Assembly: GCF_947495675.1 (NCBI RefSeq) | Contig: NZ_CANLZX010000006.1 | Location: 103,139-167,138, forward strand | Source of the DNA: an uncultured Algibacter sp. | Lineage (GTDB): Bacteria > Bacteroidota > Bacteroidia > Flavobacteriales > Flavobacteriaceae | Length of the DNA: 64,000 nt | Reading direction: 5' to 3' | Notes under the pieces: generated by a model | Databases searched by the model: none | What the model was told of the DNA's origin: nothing | Seen by the model: the letters and a program-made list of their open reading frames with translations, nothing else | Part shown: piece after piece, positions 1-8,583 of the stretch | Numbering within the stretch: the stretch's first letter is position 1 | How the letters are laid out: each line of letters starts with the position of its first letter | Made by a program: the position numbers and the translations under genes

Positions 1-581
1 AAGACGAAAGTGAACATGTTTTAAAATCATTTACAAAATACGCCTCTGTACCAATTGTTAATATGGAAAGTGCAACAGGGCATCCATTGCAGGGTTTAAC
101 AGATGCCATTACAATATCAGAACACGCAAAAGTAAAAAAACCTAAAGTTGTTTTAAGTTGGGCACCACATATTAAAGCATTGCCTCACGCTGTGGCAAAT
201 AGTTTTGCACAAGCCATGCAAAAAATGGATGTAGAGTTTGTAATTGCAAACCCTAAAGGTTACGATTTAAACCCTGAAATTACTGGTAATACACCAATTT
301 ATCATAATCAAGAAGAAGCATTTAAAGACGCAGATTTTGTGTACACAAAAAACTGGAGTTCTTATCAAGATTATGGTAAAGTTGTTAATACAGATCCTAA
401 TTGGATGATAACTAAACAGAAACTTGGCGATGCAAAATTTATGCATTGTTTACCAGTTAGACGAAATGTAGTAGTTGAAGATGCGGTTTTGGATACAGAT
501 AGCTCGTTAGTTATTGAGCAAGCAAACAACAGAACATTTGCTGCACAATTAGTGCTTAAAAAAATATTGGAAGATTTATAA
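1..581 (+). CDS. argF: Acetyl/succinyl-ornithine carbamoyltransferase, C-terminal part (5' end outside window)
   Basis: The frame is open from base 3 to the stop at 579-581, so about 192 C-terminal residues are present and the start lies upstream. The protein transfers a carbamoyl group to an acylated ornithine in arginine synthesis in the cytosol. Visible family marks are the HPLQ motif encoded near base 81 and HCLPVRR at 444-464. HCLPVRR is the form seen in N-acetyl/N-succinyl-ornithine transcarbamylases of Bacteroidetes and Xanthomonas relatives rather than plain OTCase. The residue that separates acetyl from succinyl specificity lies in the missing N-terminal half, so the substrate stays open. 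It is followed after 75 bases by argB and belongs to the same operon. Confidence 0.88.
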   Translation, partial: DESEHVLKSFTKYASVPIVNMESATGHPLQGLTDAITISEHAKVKKPKVVLSWAPHIKALPHAVANSFAQAMQKMDVEFVIANPKGYDLNPEITGNTPIYHNQEEAFKDADFVYTKNWSSYQDYGKVVNTDPNWMITKQKLGDAKFMHCLPVRRNVVVEDAVLDTDSSLVIEQANNRTFAAQLVLKKILEDL

Positions 582-656
582 TAATTGGCTTTTAGCATTC
601 AGTTATTGGTGCAGACAGATGCCAAAAGCTAAAAGCTAAGGCTTAATAAATAAAAA

Positions 657-1433
657 ATGAAAAAACTATCCATTGTAAAAATAGGCGGAAACATTATTGA
701 AGACGAAGCTTCTTTAGATGCATTTTTGAAATTATTTTCCAATTTAGAAGGTAAGAAGATATTAGTACATGGAGGAGGAAAACGTGCAACACACATTGCT
801 TCCAAATTAGGTATTGAATCTAAAATGGTAAATGGCCGTAGAATAACTGATGCTGATACCTTAGAGGTAATAACAATGGTTTATGGTGGTTTGGTTAATA
901 AAAGCGTGGTAGCAAAATTGCAAGCTTTAAATACAGATGCTATTGGATTAACAGGAGCTGATGTAAATAGTATTAAATCTAATAAACGACCAGTAAAAGA
1001 AATCGATTTTGGGTTTGTTGGTGATGTTAAGCAAGTGGCTTATAACTCTATAGATAAATTAATTCAAGCCGATTTTACACCTGTTTTTTGCGCCATTACT
1101 CACGATGGTAATGGGCAGTTATTAAACACTAATGCAGATACTATAGCATCGCAAGTGGCTATTGGGATGAGTAATTTATATGAAACCTCTATTTATTATT
1201 GTTTTGAATTAAATGGCGTTTTAAGAGATATAAACGATAAAAATTCGGTTTTGAAGCATATAGATTCAAAAATGTATAAGGAATTATTACAGCAAGGTAT
1301 TATTGCAGATGGTATGTTACCAAAGCTTGAAAATTGTTTTGATGCATTACGTAGTGGTGTTAAAAATATAAATATGGGAAACACCTCAATGTTAACCCAA
1401 GCAAATAATAATTTTACAACAATAACATTATAA
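657..1433 (+). CDS. argB: Acetylglutamate kinase
   Basis: A 258-residue amino acid kinase that phosphorylates N-acetyl- (or N-succinyl-) glutamate, the second step of arginine synthesis. The N-terminal VKIGGNIIE carries the phosphate-binding Lys-Gly-Gly, and VHGGGKRATHIASKLGI near residues 38-54 is the acyl-glutamate/phosphate loop of the family. The length matches the short ArgB class with no arginine-sensing N-terminal extension, so feedback by arginine through the usual N-terminal helix is not expected (inference). The stop is one base before the ATG of argE, which implies translational coupling. Confidence 0.93.
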   Translation: MKKLSIVKIGGNIIEDEASLDAFLKLFSNLEGKKILVHGGGKRATHIASKLGIESKMVNGRRITDADTLEVITMVYGGLVNKSVVAKLQALNTDAIGLTGADVNSIKSNKRPVKEIDFGFVGDVKQVAYNSIDKLIQADFTPVFCAITHDGNGQLLNTNADTIASQVAIGMSNLYETSIYYCFELNGVLRDINDKNSVLKHIDSKMYKELLQQGIIADGMLPKLENCFDALRSGVKNINMGNTSMLTQANNNFTTITL

Positions 1434-1434
1434 A

Positions 1435-2502
1435 ATGGCGATTCAAGAATTAACACAAAATGCTATATCGCTTTTAAAAAAGCTTATAGAAACACAATCT
1501 TTTTCTTCTGAAGAAGAGCCTACAGCTGCACTTATTGAAAATTGGTTTAAACAATACAATATAGATTTTAAACGTAATAAAAATAATGTTTGGGCGGTTA
1601 ATAAACATTTTGATGAAAGCAAACCTACTTTGTTACTAAACTCGCATCACGATACCGTAAAACCTAATTCAGCTTACACCAACGACCCCTTTAAAGCCTT
1701 TGTTGAAGACGGGAAATTATATGGCTTAGGTAGTAACGATGCTGGTGGTTGTTTGGTTTCTTTAATGGCAACTTTTACCCATTTTTATAATAACGAAAAT
1801 TTAAAATATAATTTAATTATTGTTGCATCTGCAGAAGAGGAAAGTAGTGGCCCCAACGGGTTAAATAGTATGTTGGCTATAATCCCTAAAGTTGATGTGG
1901 CTATTGTTGGTGAACCCACTTTAATGAATTTGGCAGTAGCAGAAAAAGGCTTAGTGGTTTTTGAGGCTGTTATTGAAGGTACACCAAGCCATGCGGCACA
2001 CCCAAATGATAATAATTCCATTTATAATACAATAGAAGCTTTACAATGGTTTAAAGATTTTAAGTTTGAAAGAGGCTCTAAAGCTTTAGGTGATGTAAAA
2101 TTAACGGTAACGCAAATAAATGCAGGTTCCCAGCATAATGTGGTGCCAGGTCATGTAGATTTAGTGATTGATGTTCGTGTTAATGATGCGTATAGCAACT
2201 CTGAAATTGCCGAAATTTTAAAAGAAAAAGCGCCAGTAACAAGTATTAAACCACGTAGTTTACGATTAAATTCATCGTCAATTCCTGTTGATCATGATTT
2301 GGTAAAAGCTGGTATTGCTATGGGCAGAAGTACTTATGGTTCGCCTACATTATCAGATCAAGCAGCATTATCTTGTCCGAGTTTAAAATTAGGGCCTGGT
2401 GATAGTACACGCTCACATTCAGCAAACGAATTTATTTATGTGAACGAAATAGAAGAAGGTATTAAAATATATATTGAATTGTTAAATCGTGTAATCGTTT
2501 AA
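1435..2502 (+). CDS. argE: Acyl-ornithine deacylase, M20 metallopeptidase family
   Basis: A 355-residue M20 family hydrolase that removes the acetyl or succinyl group from the ornithine/citrulline intermediate. Metal-ligand and catalytic motifs are visible: SHHDT (His71-Asp73), Asp102 in GSNDAGG, the general-base region AEEE (134-136), and VGEPT at 158-162. Because the operon carries an acyl-ornithine carbamoyltransferase, the physiological substrate is probably acyl-citrulline (inference). It starts one base after argB and is followed by argH after 37 bases. Confidence 0.88.
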   Translation: MAIQELTQNAISLLKKLIETQSFSSEEEPTAALIENWFKQYNIDFKRNKNNVWAVNKHFDESKPTLLLNSHHDTVKPNSAYTNDPFKAFVEDGKLYGLGSNDAGGCLVSLMATFTHFYNNENLKYNLIIVASAEEESSGPNGLNSMLAIIPKVDVAIVGEPTLMNLAVAEKGLVVFEAVIEGTPSHAAHPNDNNSIYNTIEALQWFKDFKFERGSKALGDVKLTVTQINAGSQHNVVPGHVDLVIDVRVNDAYSNSEIAEILKEKAPVTSIKPRSLRLNSSSIPVDHDLVKAGIAMGRSTYGSPTLSDQAALSCPSLKLGPGDSTRSHSANEFIYVNEIEEGIKIYIELLNRVIV

Positions 2503-2539
2503 ACAATTTTACACATTAACAAATAAACATTTTTAGAAA

Positions 2540-3814
2540 ATGAAACTCTGGGACAAAGGTATATCAATCGATAAAAAAATAGAACAATTTACTGTAGGAA
2601 ACGATAGGGAAATTGATATTCATATAGCAAAGTACGATGTAATTGCATCAAAAGCTCATGCTAAAATGCTTCAAAAAATAGGCATTATTTCTGTTGAAGA
2701 ATTAGTGGAGTTGTTAAGCGGGTTAAAAATTTTAGAAGAGCAAATAGAAAACGGCACATTTGTTATTGATGCTCAGTTTGAAGATGTACATTCTAAAATT
2801 GAGTTTGAACTTACTAAAAATCTAGGTGAAGTTGGCAAAAAAATCCACACGGCACGTTCTAGAAACGATCAGGTTTTAGTGGCTTGTCACTTATACTATA
2901 AAGAGAATTTAGGGTTGATAAAACAAAAAACAAAAACCCTTTTTGAGACACTTTTAGGTTTGGCAGAAACTTATAAAGACAAAGTTTTACCAGGTTATAC
3001 TCATTTGCAAGTTGCTATGCCATCATCATTTGGATTATGGTTTTCTGCTTATGCAGAACTCATGATTGACGATGTGTTTTTACTAGATGCAGCTATAAAA
3101 ACTGTAGACCAAAACCCTTTAGGGTCTGCTGCTGGTTATGGAAGTTCATTCCCAATAGATAGAGAGTTAACCACCAAAGAAATGGGCTTTGCAACACTAA
3201 AATATAATGTGGTTGCAGCACAAATGGGACGTGGTAAAAACGAACGTACTATTGCAGCAGCTCTTGGAAGTTTATGTAACACCTTGTCACGTTTTGCTAT
3301 GGACACTTGTTTGTATATGAGTCAGAATTTTGGCTTTATTTCATTTCCAGACGAACTAACTACAGGAAGTAGTATTATGCCACATAAAAAGAATCCGGAT
3401 GTGTTTGAGTTAATTCGTGGTAAGTGCAATAAAATACAAGCATTACAAAGTGAAATGATTTTAATTACCAATAATTTACCAAGTGGTTATCATAGAGATT
3501 TTCAATTATTAAAAGAAAATATGATTGCTGCTTTTGAAGAACTTAAAAACATTCTTGATATTTTTAATTACTCCATCCAGCAAATTATTGTTAAAGATGT
3601 TGATGTTAATAGTGATTTGTACAAATACTTATTTACAGTAGATAATATAAACACTTTGGTTGTTGAAGGACAAAGTTTTAGAGAGGCTTACCAAAAAATT
3701 GGTGGACAAGTTCAAGATGGTACGTATGTTCCAGATACATCAAAACAGCATACACATGCTGGGAGCATTCATAACTTATGTTTAGATAAAATTCGAAATA
3801 AGTTTCCTGAGTAG
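2540..3814 (+). CDS. argH: Argininosuccinate lyase
   Basis: A 424-residue fumarase/aspartase superfamily enzyme that splits argininosuccinate into arginine and fumarate, the last step of arginine synthesis. The superfamily signature GSSIMPHKKNPD is present at about residues 276-287, with HTARSRNDQV near residue 103 and HLQVAMPSSFG near residue 155. Length is slightly below the usual 450-460 residues, as is common in Bacteroidetes. It is the last gene of the operon: a 9-bp hairpin, a structured element and a strong terminator follow before the convergent leuB. Confidence 0.94.
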   Translation: MKLWDKGISIDKKIEQFTVGNDREIDIHIAKYDVIASKAHAKMLQKIGIISVEELVELLSGLKILEEQIENGTFVIDAQFEDVHSKIEFELTKNLGEVGKKIHTARSRNDQVLVACHLYYKENLGLIKQKTKTLFETLLGLAETYKDKVLPGYTHLQVAMPSSFGLWFSAYAELMIDDVFLLDAAIKTVDQNPLGSAAGYGSSFPIDRELTTKEMGFATLKYNVVAAQMGRGKNERTIAAALGSLCNTLSRFAMDTCLYMSQNFGFISFPDELTTGSSIMPHKKNPDVFELIRGKCNKIQALQSEMILITNNLPSGYHRDFQLLKENMIAAFEELKNILDIFNYSIQQIIVKDVDVNSDLYKYLFTVDNINTLVVEGQSFREAYQKIGGQVQDGTYVPDTSKQHTHAGSIHNLCLDKIRNKFPE

Positions 3815-3841
3815 AAAATTTTAAACTACAATATTTACCTC

Positions 3842-3863
3842 AGATATTAAATGCTTAATATCT
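3842..3863. other. Perfect 9-bp hairpin just after argH
   Basis: AGATATTAA (3842-3850) and TTAATATCT (3855-3863) form a perfect stem with loop ATGC, 27 bases after the argH stop. No T-run follows, so it is more likely an mRNA 3'-end protecting structure than a terminator. Confidence 0.4.
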
Positions 3864-3890
3864 AGAAACGTACTATTAACCTTGAACTGT

Positions 3891-3973
3891 GCGTTAGGGA
3901 TAGTAGAGAAAAGCCCACAGCGAGGTACGAGCGAGGACTTGTAACGAATAGCCCGACCCTTTCGGGTAACGCC
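3891..3973 (+). ncRNA. Structured intergenic element after argH (possible small RNA)
   Basis: The element is noticeably richer in G and C than its AT-rich surroundings and has nested complementarity. GCGTTA (3891-3896) pairs with TAACGC (3967-3972). Inside the right half CCCGA (3952-3956) pairs with TCGGG (3962-3966). Internal near-repeats AGCCCAC (3912-3918) and AGCCCGA (3950-3956) and GCGAGG (3920-3925, 3931-3936) are present. No ORF crosses it. It looks like a folded RNA or intergenic repeat known in kind from flavobacteria; the Rfam Flavo-1 motif is one family to test. Orientation is uncertain. Confidence 0.4.
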
Positions 3974-3997
3974 ATAATAAATTAAATAGTTATATAA

Positions 3998-4024
3998 AAA
4001 AGCGCATGTTTTACATGCGCTTTT
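3998..4024. terminator. Bidirectional intrinsic terminator between argH and leuB
   Basis: AAAAGCGCATG (3998-4008) and CATGCGCTTTT (4014-4024) form a perfect 11-bp stem with loop TTTTA. The A-tract on the left and T-tract on the right let it end both the plus-strand arg operon and the minus-strand leu operon. Confidence 0.9.
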
Positions 4025-4080
4025 AAGGACTTTCCAATAATAATGTTTAGTTTAATTTGCTTGGTGACTAACTCAAATAA

Positions 4081-5199
4081 TTAAATAATTGTGGATTGCC
4101 CTAAGTGTATATTAGTAAAGTTTAGATTAGTTTCGTCTGGATTTTGAATAAAATCTTCAATAAAATCGCCTACTTTAGTGGTGCTAATATTATCGTATTT
4201 ATTGTTTAAATCTGGGGTTGTAATATGTAATTTTAGTGATTTGTCTACACCTTCTCTTACTAGTGCTGCTTCTTCGTCTAACCCAAAGTGATCTAATAGC
4301 ATGGCTGCCGATAAAATTGATGCAATAGGGTTTGCAATGCCTTTGTTTGCTGCTTTTGTGTATGCACCATGTATGGGCTCAAACATAGCATGTTTTTCGC
4401 CAATAGAAGCTGATGCTAATAAACCGATTGAACCAACAATAACGCTGGCTTCTTCAGATAGAATATCGCCAAACATGTTTTCTGTTAAAATAACATCAAA
4501 CTGTCTTGGATTAATAATTAACTCCATTGCAGCATTATCAATATACATGTATCTAACTTTTACATTTGGATATTGAGGTGCAATTTCTTTAACAATACGT
4601 CTCCATAAACGAGAACTTTCAAGTACGTTTGCTTTATCAACTAATGTTAGTTTTCGTTTTCTTGATTGTGCTGCTTTAAAAGCTAAATGTGTTATACGTT
4701 CAATTTCGAAACGTTCATATTTGCAAACATCAGATGCGGTATTTCCATCGTCGCTTAAATGGCGATCTCCAAAATAAATACCTCCAGTTAATTCACGATA
4801 AATAAGAATGTTAGTATCCTTTATTTGCTTTACTTTTAATGAAGATTTACTTAGTAAATCTTCATAAGCTATTATAGGTCTTATGTTTGAGTATAATCCT
4901 AGTTCTTTACGAATGCCTAAAAGACCTTGCTCTGGTCGAATTTTTGCGTCTGGATCGTCATCATATTTTGTGTCTCCAATAGCTCCAAATAAAACAGCAT
5001 CTGCTTTTTTGCAAATGCTAATAGTTTCTTCTGGCAAGGGCTTTCCTGTTTTGTCGATAGCGCTAGCACCGACCAATGCATGTTGAAATGTAAATATGTG
5101 GTTGTATTCCATAGCAACGGCTTTCAGTACCTTAACGGCTTGAGCTATAACTTCTGGTCCTATACCATCGCCTGGTAATACGGCAATATTTAATTTCAT
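4081..5199 (-). CDS. leuB: 3-isopropylmalate dehydrogenase
   Basis: A 372-residue NAD-dependent decarboxylating dehydrogenase of leucine synthesis. The N-terminus NIAVLPGDGIGPEV binds NAD and substrate. The family signature is seen in NMFGDILSEEASVIVGSIGL, where Asp residues bind the divalent metal, and FEPIHGAYTKAANKGIANP contributes the adenine-binding loop. It lies 45 bases downstream of leuA on the same strand, so the two form one transcript that ends at the terminator at 3998-4024. The leuC and leuD subunits of isopropylmalate isomerase are not in the window. Confidence 0.93.
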   Translation of the reverse strand: MKLNIAVLPGDGIGPEVIAQAVKVLKAVAMEYNHIFTFQHALVGASAIDKTGKPLPEETISICKKADAVLFGAIGDTKYDDDPDAKIRPEQGLLGIRKELGLYSNIRPIIAYEDLLSKSSLKVKQIKDTNILIYRELTGGIYFGDRHLSDDGNTASDVCKYERFEIERITHLAFKAAQSRKRKLTLVDKANVLESSRLWRRIVKEIAPQYPNVKVRYMYIDNAAMELIINPRQFDVILTENMFGDILSEEASVIVGSIGLLASASIGEKHAMFEPIHGAYTKAANKGIANPIASILSAAMLLDHFGLDEEAALVREGVDKSLKLHITTPDLNNKYDNISTTKVGDFIEDFIQNPDETNLNFTNIHLGQSTII

Positions 5200-5244
5200 T
5201 AATTTACCTTTTAGTTATTTCCATGAAAAAGGAAACTATATTAT

Positions 5245-6420
5245 TTAAGCAGAAGTAATTTCGTTATATACTTTGCTGTTTTCTATTATTTTATGGATGT
5301 CGTTATCGTCAACTTCTTTTTTCTTATCGGCAAAATCTAAGAAATTAGTATAGATTTCATCTAATTGAAGTTTCGTTAATTCATACCCAATATTTTTTGC
5401 TCTGTAAGCCAATGCAGCTCTTCCACTTCTTGCTGTTAAAACTATAGCAGACTCAGTTACGCCAACATCTTTTGGGTCAATTATTTCGTAAGTTTCACGG
5501 TTTTTAATAACTCCATCTTGATGAATTCCAGAACTGTGAGCAAAAGCATTTGCTCCAACAATAGCTTTGTTTGGTTGTGTATAAATCCCCATACTATCAG
5601 ATACTAGTTGGCTAATGCCATATAACATTTCTGTTTTTATGTTTGTATCTAAATTTAAATAAGGGTGTTGTTTTAAAATCATTACAACCTCTTCTAAAGC
5701 AGTGTTTCCAGCTCGTTCGCCAATACCATTTATAGTACATTCAATTTGTCGTGCACCATTTATAACACCTTCTATAGAGTTTGCGGTTGCTAAACCTAAA
5801 TCGTTATGGCAATGACAAGATAAAATAGCTTTATCAATACCTTTTACGTTTTCTTTTAGGTATTTAATTTTCGCACCATATTCGTGTGGTAAGCAGTAAC
5901 CTGTAGTATCTGGGATATTTAAAACTGTAGCACCTGCTTTAATTACGGCTTCGCAAACACGGGCTAAATATTCATTATCAGTTCTACCTGCATCTTCAGC
6001 ATAAAATTCAACATCTTCTACAAAAGACTTTGCATAGGTTACAGCTTTTACAGCACGTTCTATAATAGCTTCTTGGGTAGATTTAAATTTATGTTTTATA
6101 TGTGATTCTGAAGTCCCAATACCTGTATGTATTCTTGGTGTTTTAGCATATCTTAAAGCTTCACCAGCTACTTTTATATCATTTTCTACAGATCGTGTTA
6201 AACCACAAACCGTTGCATGTTTTACAATTTTAGAAATTTCTTCTACCGATTTAAAATCTCCTGGACTAGACACAGGGAAACCAGCTTCAATAATGTCAAC
6301 TCCTAATAAATCTAGCTGCTCAGCAATAATTAATTTTTGGTCAGTATTCAATTTACAGCCAGGGACTTGTTCACCATCTCTTAGCGTTGTATCAAAAATT
6401 TGGACTTTATTATCAGACAT
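5245..6420 (-). CDS. leuA: 2-isopropylmalate synthase, short form without regulatory domain
   Basis: A 391-residue HMGL-like TIM-barrel synthase that condenses acetyl-CoA with 2-oxoisovalerate. [13 protein letters not shown] (residues 9-21) carries the metal/substrate residues, and [13 protein letters not shown] the His-x-His metal ligands; GIGERAGN follows. The protein stops about 120 residues short of the standard LeuA and lacks the C-terminal leucine-binding allosteric domain. Homocitrate synthase and related enzymes share this short layout, but the adjacent leuB supports the isopropylmalate role. No leucine-rich leader peptide was found upstream. Confidence 0.85.
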   Translation of the reverse strand: MSDNKVQIFDTTLRDGEQVPGCKLNTDQKLIIAEQLDLLGVDIIEAGFPVSSPGDFKSVEEISKIVKHATVCGLTRSVENDIKVAGEALRYAKTPRIHTGIGTSESHIKHKFKSTQEAIIERAVKAVTYAKSFVEDVEFYAEDAGRTDNEYLARVCEAVIKAGATVLNIPDTTGYCLPHEYGAKIKYLKENVKGIDKAILSCHCHNDLGLATANSIEGVINGARQIECTINGIGERAGNTALEEVVMILKQHPYLNLDTNIKTEMLYGISQLVSDSMGIYTQPNKAIVGANAFAHSSGIHQDGVIKNRETYEIIDPKDVGVTESAIVLTARSGRAALAYRAKNIGYELTKLQLDEIYTNFLDFADKKKEVDDNDIHKIIENSKVYNEITSA

Positions 6421-6562
6421 TTATTAAAATATATTTTCGTATTGTTACACGAATTTATATTTTGCTTTTCGAAACACAGAACTTCATATATAAATATTAC
6501 GATGTTTAACCCTGTATTTATTGGGTTAATAACCTGAAAATCAAGTTTATAAAACTGTTTTT

Positions 6563-8113
6563 ATGACTATGACAAAAGAGCAAAAAGATAATTTATTTGT
6601 ACTAATAAAATCCTTGTCTAAATCGGAAAAAAGACAATTCAAGCTTTATGTTGGTCGTTTGGGAGTTAATGAAGAGTCAAAATTTTTAAAACTTTTTAAT
6701 ATTCTTGATAAAATTAAAGCTTACGATGAAGATGTTATTCTTAAAAAAGGCATTGTCAAAAAACAACAACTCTCTAATTTAAAAGCACATTTATATAAAC
6801 AGATTTTAATTAGTTTACGATTAAATCCTTCGCATCAAGATATTAGGATTCAAATACGAGAACAACTTGATTTTGCTACCATTTTATATCACAAAGGACT
6901 TTACAAACAAAGTTTAAAAATTTTAGATAAAGCAAAAAATTTAGCAATTTCTCATGAAGAAAAAAATGTAGCTTCTGAAATTGTTGAACTGGAAAAAGTA
7001 ATTGAATCTCAGTATATTACGAGAAGTATAAGTAATCGGGCAGACGAATTAACAATTCAAGCTAAAGAGCTAAGTTTACAAAATGTATTAGCTAGTAAAT
7101 TATCAAATTTATCATTGCAGTTATATGGTTTGTTTTTAAAAATGGGTTACATAAAAAACGATGAGGATTATCAAATAATTACTAAATATTTTAATGACAG
7201 ACTTCCAAAATACGATATCAATAAACTTGGGTTTAGAGAAAAACTTTGGCTTTATAAATCGTATCTGTGGTATAGTTTTTTAACAGTCGATTTTTTAGCA
7301 TGTTATAAATATGCTTCAAAATGGGTTGATTTGTTTTATGAAAATAAAGATATGATTGCTTTAAATCCTGTCTTTTTTCTAAAAGGGAATCATTATTTAT
7401 TGGAATCGCTTTTTTATTTAAGGCAGTACGAAAAATTTAAATTTTCTTTATCGAAACTAGAAGCTTTAACCAAAGAAAAATGGTTTCCAACCGATGATAA
7501 TATTGATGGTTTGGCTTTTCTATATATATACAACAACAAATTTAATTTACATTTTATTGAAGGTAGTTTTGAAAAAGGACAACCACTTATTGATGAGGTT
7601 TTATTACGATTAGAAAATTATAAAAACCGCATAGATGAACACCACATTATGGTGTTTTATTATAAAATTGCAAGTATGTATTTTGGTGCTGGTAATAACA
7701 AGAAATGCATCTATTATTTAGAAAAAATAATAAGCAATAAATCATTACAAATGCGAGAAGATTTATTGTGTTTTTCAAGAATTTTAAACCTTGTTGCACA
7801 CTACGAAGCTGGTTTAGACTATAATCTTGATGAGTTAATAAAAAGTACATATAAATTCTTGATTAAAATGGAGGATTTATACGAAGTCCAAAAAGAGTTT
7901 ATTAAATTTTTACGTGGTTTAGGCGATATTTATCCACATGAGGTTAAAGCTGAGTTTATAAAACTTCACAAAAAATTAAAAGAGTATGAAAACGATCCTT
8001 ACCAAAGTCGTTCGTTTTTATACTTAGATATTATATCTTGGTTAGAATCTAAAATTGAAAGTCGCCCAATAGGAGATATTATAAGAGATAAATTTAAAAA
8101 AATAAAAAGTTAG
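6563..8113 (+). CDS. Large helical protein of unknown function (TPR-like)
   Basis: A 516-residue protein that I do not recognise by name. It has no signal peptide and no membrane segment, is rich in Lys, Leu and Tyr, and reads as helix after helix with TPR-like spacing, for example ILYHKGLYKQSLKILDKA near residue 110. The N-terminus is a conserved-looking charged block (KSLSKSEKRQFKLYVGRLG). A second ATG two codons later (6569) is an equally possible start. It is divergent from leuA with 142 bases between them. A cytosolic scaffold or regulatory helical-repeat protein is a guess. Confidence 0.7.
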   Translation: MTMTKEQKDNLFVLIKSLSKSEKRQFKLYVGRLGVNEESKFLKLFNILDKIKAYDEDVILKKGIVKKQQLSNLKAHLYKQILISLRLNPSHQDIRIQIREQLDFATILYHKGLYKQSLKILDKAKNLAISHEEKNVASEIVELEKVIESQYITRSISNRADELTIQAKELSLQNVLASKLSNLSLQLYGLFLKMGYIKNDEDYQIITKYFNDRLPKYDINKLGFREKLWLYKSYLWYSFLTVDFLACYKYASKWVDLFYENKDMIALNPVFFLKGNHYLLESLFYLRQYEKFKFSLSKLEALTKEKWFPTDDNIDGLAFLYIYNNKFNLHFIEGSFEKGQPLIDEVLLRLENYKNRIDEHHIMVFYYKIASMYFGAGNNKKCIYYLEKIISNKSLQMREDLLCFSRILNLVAHYEAGLDYNLDELIKSTYKFLIKMEDLYEVQKEFIKFLRGLGDIYPHEVKAEFIKLHKKLKEYENDPYQSRSFLYLDIISWLESKIESRPIGDIIRDKFKKIKS

Positions 8114-8350
8114 AGATTGTTTTTATCTTAACTATAAAGTACCTAGCAATCCATTATTTTTTCGTAGTTTAAGAAAAAGATTTGATATCAATAACTATCG
8201 CTCCCTAATTATAGTGAAGAAGGTTAGGAGTTTGTAATTAATAGTTTATTTTAAAATTAAGACTTAAAATAAAAAATAGGCTCAAAAATTTGGATATTAA
8301 CTTTACAGATTCAATATTTGCATTCACAAAGTTCAAACACGTATTGAAAT
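8114..8350 (+). other. Intergenic stretch before the metY riboswitch
   Basis: No ORF of note. CTCCCTAA (8201-8208) pairs imperfectly with TTAGGAG (8224-8230) inside an outer AACTAT/ATAGTT pairing (8193-8198 with 8241-8246), a possible weak terminator for the upstream gene. The metY promoter lies at 8289-8320. The rest is AT-rich with nothing else visible. Confidence 0.4.
8289..8320 (+). promoter_or_regulatory. Bacteroidetes-type promoter for the metY operon
   Basis: TTTG (8289-8292) and AATATTTG (8313-8320) are separated by 20 bases. This matches the -33/-7 pattern TTTG / TAnnTTTG with one mismatch. Transcription would start near 8327, about 24 bases before the riboswitch. Confidence 0.6.
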
Positions 8351-8472
8351 GTTATCAAGAAAGGTGGAGGGATTAGACCCGTTGAAACCTTAGCAACCCT
8401 TTAAACTTATTAAAGAAGGTGCTAAATTCTACTTAAATTACCAATTCATTTATTGGTATTTGGATAGATAAC
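8351..8472 (+). ncRNA. SAM-I riboswitch (S-box leader) controlling the methionine operon
   Basis: The core shows the S-box signature: AAGGTGGAGGGATTAGACCC, then GAAACCTTAGCAACC and AAGGTGCTAAATTC. P1 closes exactly, GTTATC (8351-8356) with GATAAC (8467-8472). S-adenosylmethionine binding stabilises P1 and lowers expression of the downstream genes. The platform between 8473 and the metY start holds a hairpin AAATTACA/TGTAATTT (8477-8495) and a small CACTT/AAGTG hairpin followed by T-runs (8528-8555). Either could end transcription, but neither is a textbook terminator, so the mechanism is open. Confidence 0.93.
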
Positions 8473-8583
8473 TCACAAATTACAGTCTGTAATTTCACAA
8501 CTCTTTTTAACATTTTTCTAATAATTACACTTTTTAAGTGGATTTTTGAATTTTTATAAATTAATAATAAAAAAACTAGAAAA

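Noticed and set aside
6421..6562. Leucine leader peptide before leuA
   Set aside because: The only short minus-strand ORF there reads MKFCVSKSKI and has no leucine, and there is no terminator hairpin.
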